A stretch of 64,000 nt of DNA from Pseudomonas sp. KU43P (GTDB lineage Bacteria > Pseudomonadota > Gammaproteobacteria > Pseudomonadales > Pseudomonadaceae). Numbering within the stretch: the first letter of the stretch is position 1; every line of letters starts with the position of its first letter. The translations under genes and the position numbers were made by a program. Below are positions 63,518-64,000 of this stretch, one piece after another. The DNA is taken from the NCBI RefSeq assembly GCF_033095865.1, contig NZ_AP019365.1, forward strand, positions 3,507,501-3,571,500, in the 5' to 3' direction. The notes below the pieces were generated by a model, which was given only the letters and a program-made list of their open reading frames with translations, did not search any database and was not told the origin of the DNA.

Positions 63518-64000
63518 GTGAAAAAGGACAACGTCTGGTTCACTTACAAGGCGCGAATTCAGGCTCATAAACGCCTAGAGTGGCTGGACTTTCACTCACA
63601 GCTCTTGCTGGTTTGGTATGCGATTCTAAGCACGGCCCTGGGGGTGCTAACCATACGACACAGCACAGTGCTGGGCACCGACACTGATGTCATGGCGACC
63701 ATTCTATCCGTCGCGCTGCTGGGCATCTCACTCGCGGTAGCGAATCGGGATTTCCGAGGTCGTGCGATGCTGATGCGTACGAATTATCTGGAGCTGCAGA
63801 AGCTTCATCGTGATTTGCCCAACGACTCATCTGAACCTGACGCCCCGAAGCCCACACCTGCGCAGGTAAACCGCTATGACGAATTGCTCGCTGAGTCCGA
63901 AAATCATCGAGAGATCGACGATCGCATAGCGCGGGTGTTCGCAACTGGGCTTACCAGTCGAGTTCCAACGGGTTTCGAGTACTTCAATGCAGTGTTCTGG
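63518..64000 (+). CDS. SLATT-domain membrane effector (partial, runs off the window)
   Basis: 161 codons visible from a GTG at 63518, 8 bases after GGAG; an ATG at 63512 is too close to that site. VWFTYKARIQAHKRLEWLDF is followed by two hydrophobic helices (LLLVWYAILSTALGVLTI and MATILSVALLGISLAVA) and a cytoplasmic helical part (NYLELQKLH). This matches two-helix SLATT effectors, especially the type found beside reverse transcriptases. Such proteins are thought to damage the membrane on infection. The 3' end and any partner gene are outside. Confidence 0.75.
   Translation, partial: MKKDNVWFTYKARIQAHKRLEWLDFHSQLLLVWYAILSTALGVLTIRHSTVLGTDTDVMATILSVALLGISLAVANRDFRGRAMLMRTNYLELQKLHRDLPNDSSEPDAPKPTPAQVNRYDELLAESENHREIDDRIARVFATGLTSRVPTGFEYFNAVFW

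Larger units (their letters stand above)
5148..64000. mobile_element. Genomic island, left end; right end outside window
   Basis: The left boundary is inferred at 5148-5152, where a core gene is interrupted and composition shifts sharply to AT-rich. An inward-reading integration module of three tyrosine-recombinase-type genes plus a small gene follows. The rest of the window is accessory in character: defence-like genes, regulator cassettes, umuDC, an IS remnant and many broken genes. No sequence that could be the 3' part of the interrupted hydrolase gene was seen, so the element probably extends past 64000. Alternatively, several nested insertions share this region. Confidence 0.7.

Noticed and set aside
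1..64000. CRISPR arrays, rRNA or tRNA genes
   Set aside because: No regularly spaced repeat array and no recognisable rRNA or tRNA seen by eye; a tRNA scan could still be run to confirm.

Overview
The window looks like a chromosome segment of a Pseudomonas of the P. putida group. The evidence is high GC with G/C-ending codons, a P. putida-type REP pair, an MvaT-type silencer, and typical Pseudomonas core genes at the left edge. Everything here was read by eye; no database search was run.

Layout. Bases 1 to about 5150 are core genome: a Nudix hydrolase, a metzincin-like protease, a LysE exporter divergent from an Lrp regulator, and an NCS1 cytosine/purine permease. The next gene, a cysteine-hydrolase (isochorismatase-like) frame, is cut after about 11 codons at 5148-5152. 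From there the DNA turns AT-rich and enters a large genomic island that runs past the right edge. Its integration module (5297-11662) is four co-directional genes: three large tyrosine-recombinase-type proteins, the first with a decayed catalytic site, and one small protein.

Cargo. 11.9-24.2 kb holds defence-like genes: a membrane-anchored DUF4041/GIY-YIG protein, a broken pentapeptide-repeat protein, a Schlafen-type AlbA_2 protein divergent from a DUF4365-like nuclease, and an island-borne MvaT homologue. 17.3-31.2 kb holds small regulator-plus-enzyme cassettes (AraC, LysR, SDR, VOC, MFS, cupins, carboxymuconolactone decarboxylase family). 31.9-33.6 kb is umuDC behind a perfect LexA box. 34-55 kb is rich in stress and signalling genes: an RsbQ hydrolase joined to a PAS histidine kinase, a HisKA_2 kinase, two single-domain response regulators, Nudix proteins, a formaldehyde-dehydrogenase-like enzyme, DJ-1/PfpI, a hemerythrin and a CinA-type protein. 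55.7-63 kb holds unknown genes, an orphan ParS/MbcA-type antitoxin, and an overlapping pair encoding an NA37-like nucleoid protein and a proline-rich membrane protein.

The most striking object is at the right edge (63319-64000): a promoter, a highly structured RNA-like segment with complementary ends, and the start of a SLATT-family membrane effector. This resembles the front half of a reverse-transcriptase defence system; the predicted reverse transcriptase would lie just outside the window.

A second striking pattern is that at least four island genes contain a single in-frame TAA or TAG with the reading frame intact on both sides, each one C-to-T step from a glutamine codon. Four more carry apparent single-base frameshifts. 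This may be island decay, sequence error or, least likely, recoding.
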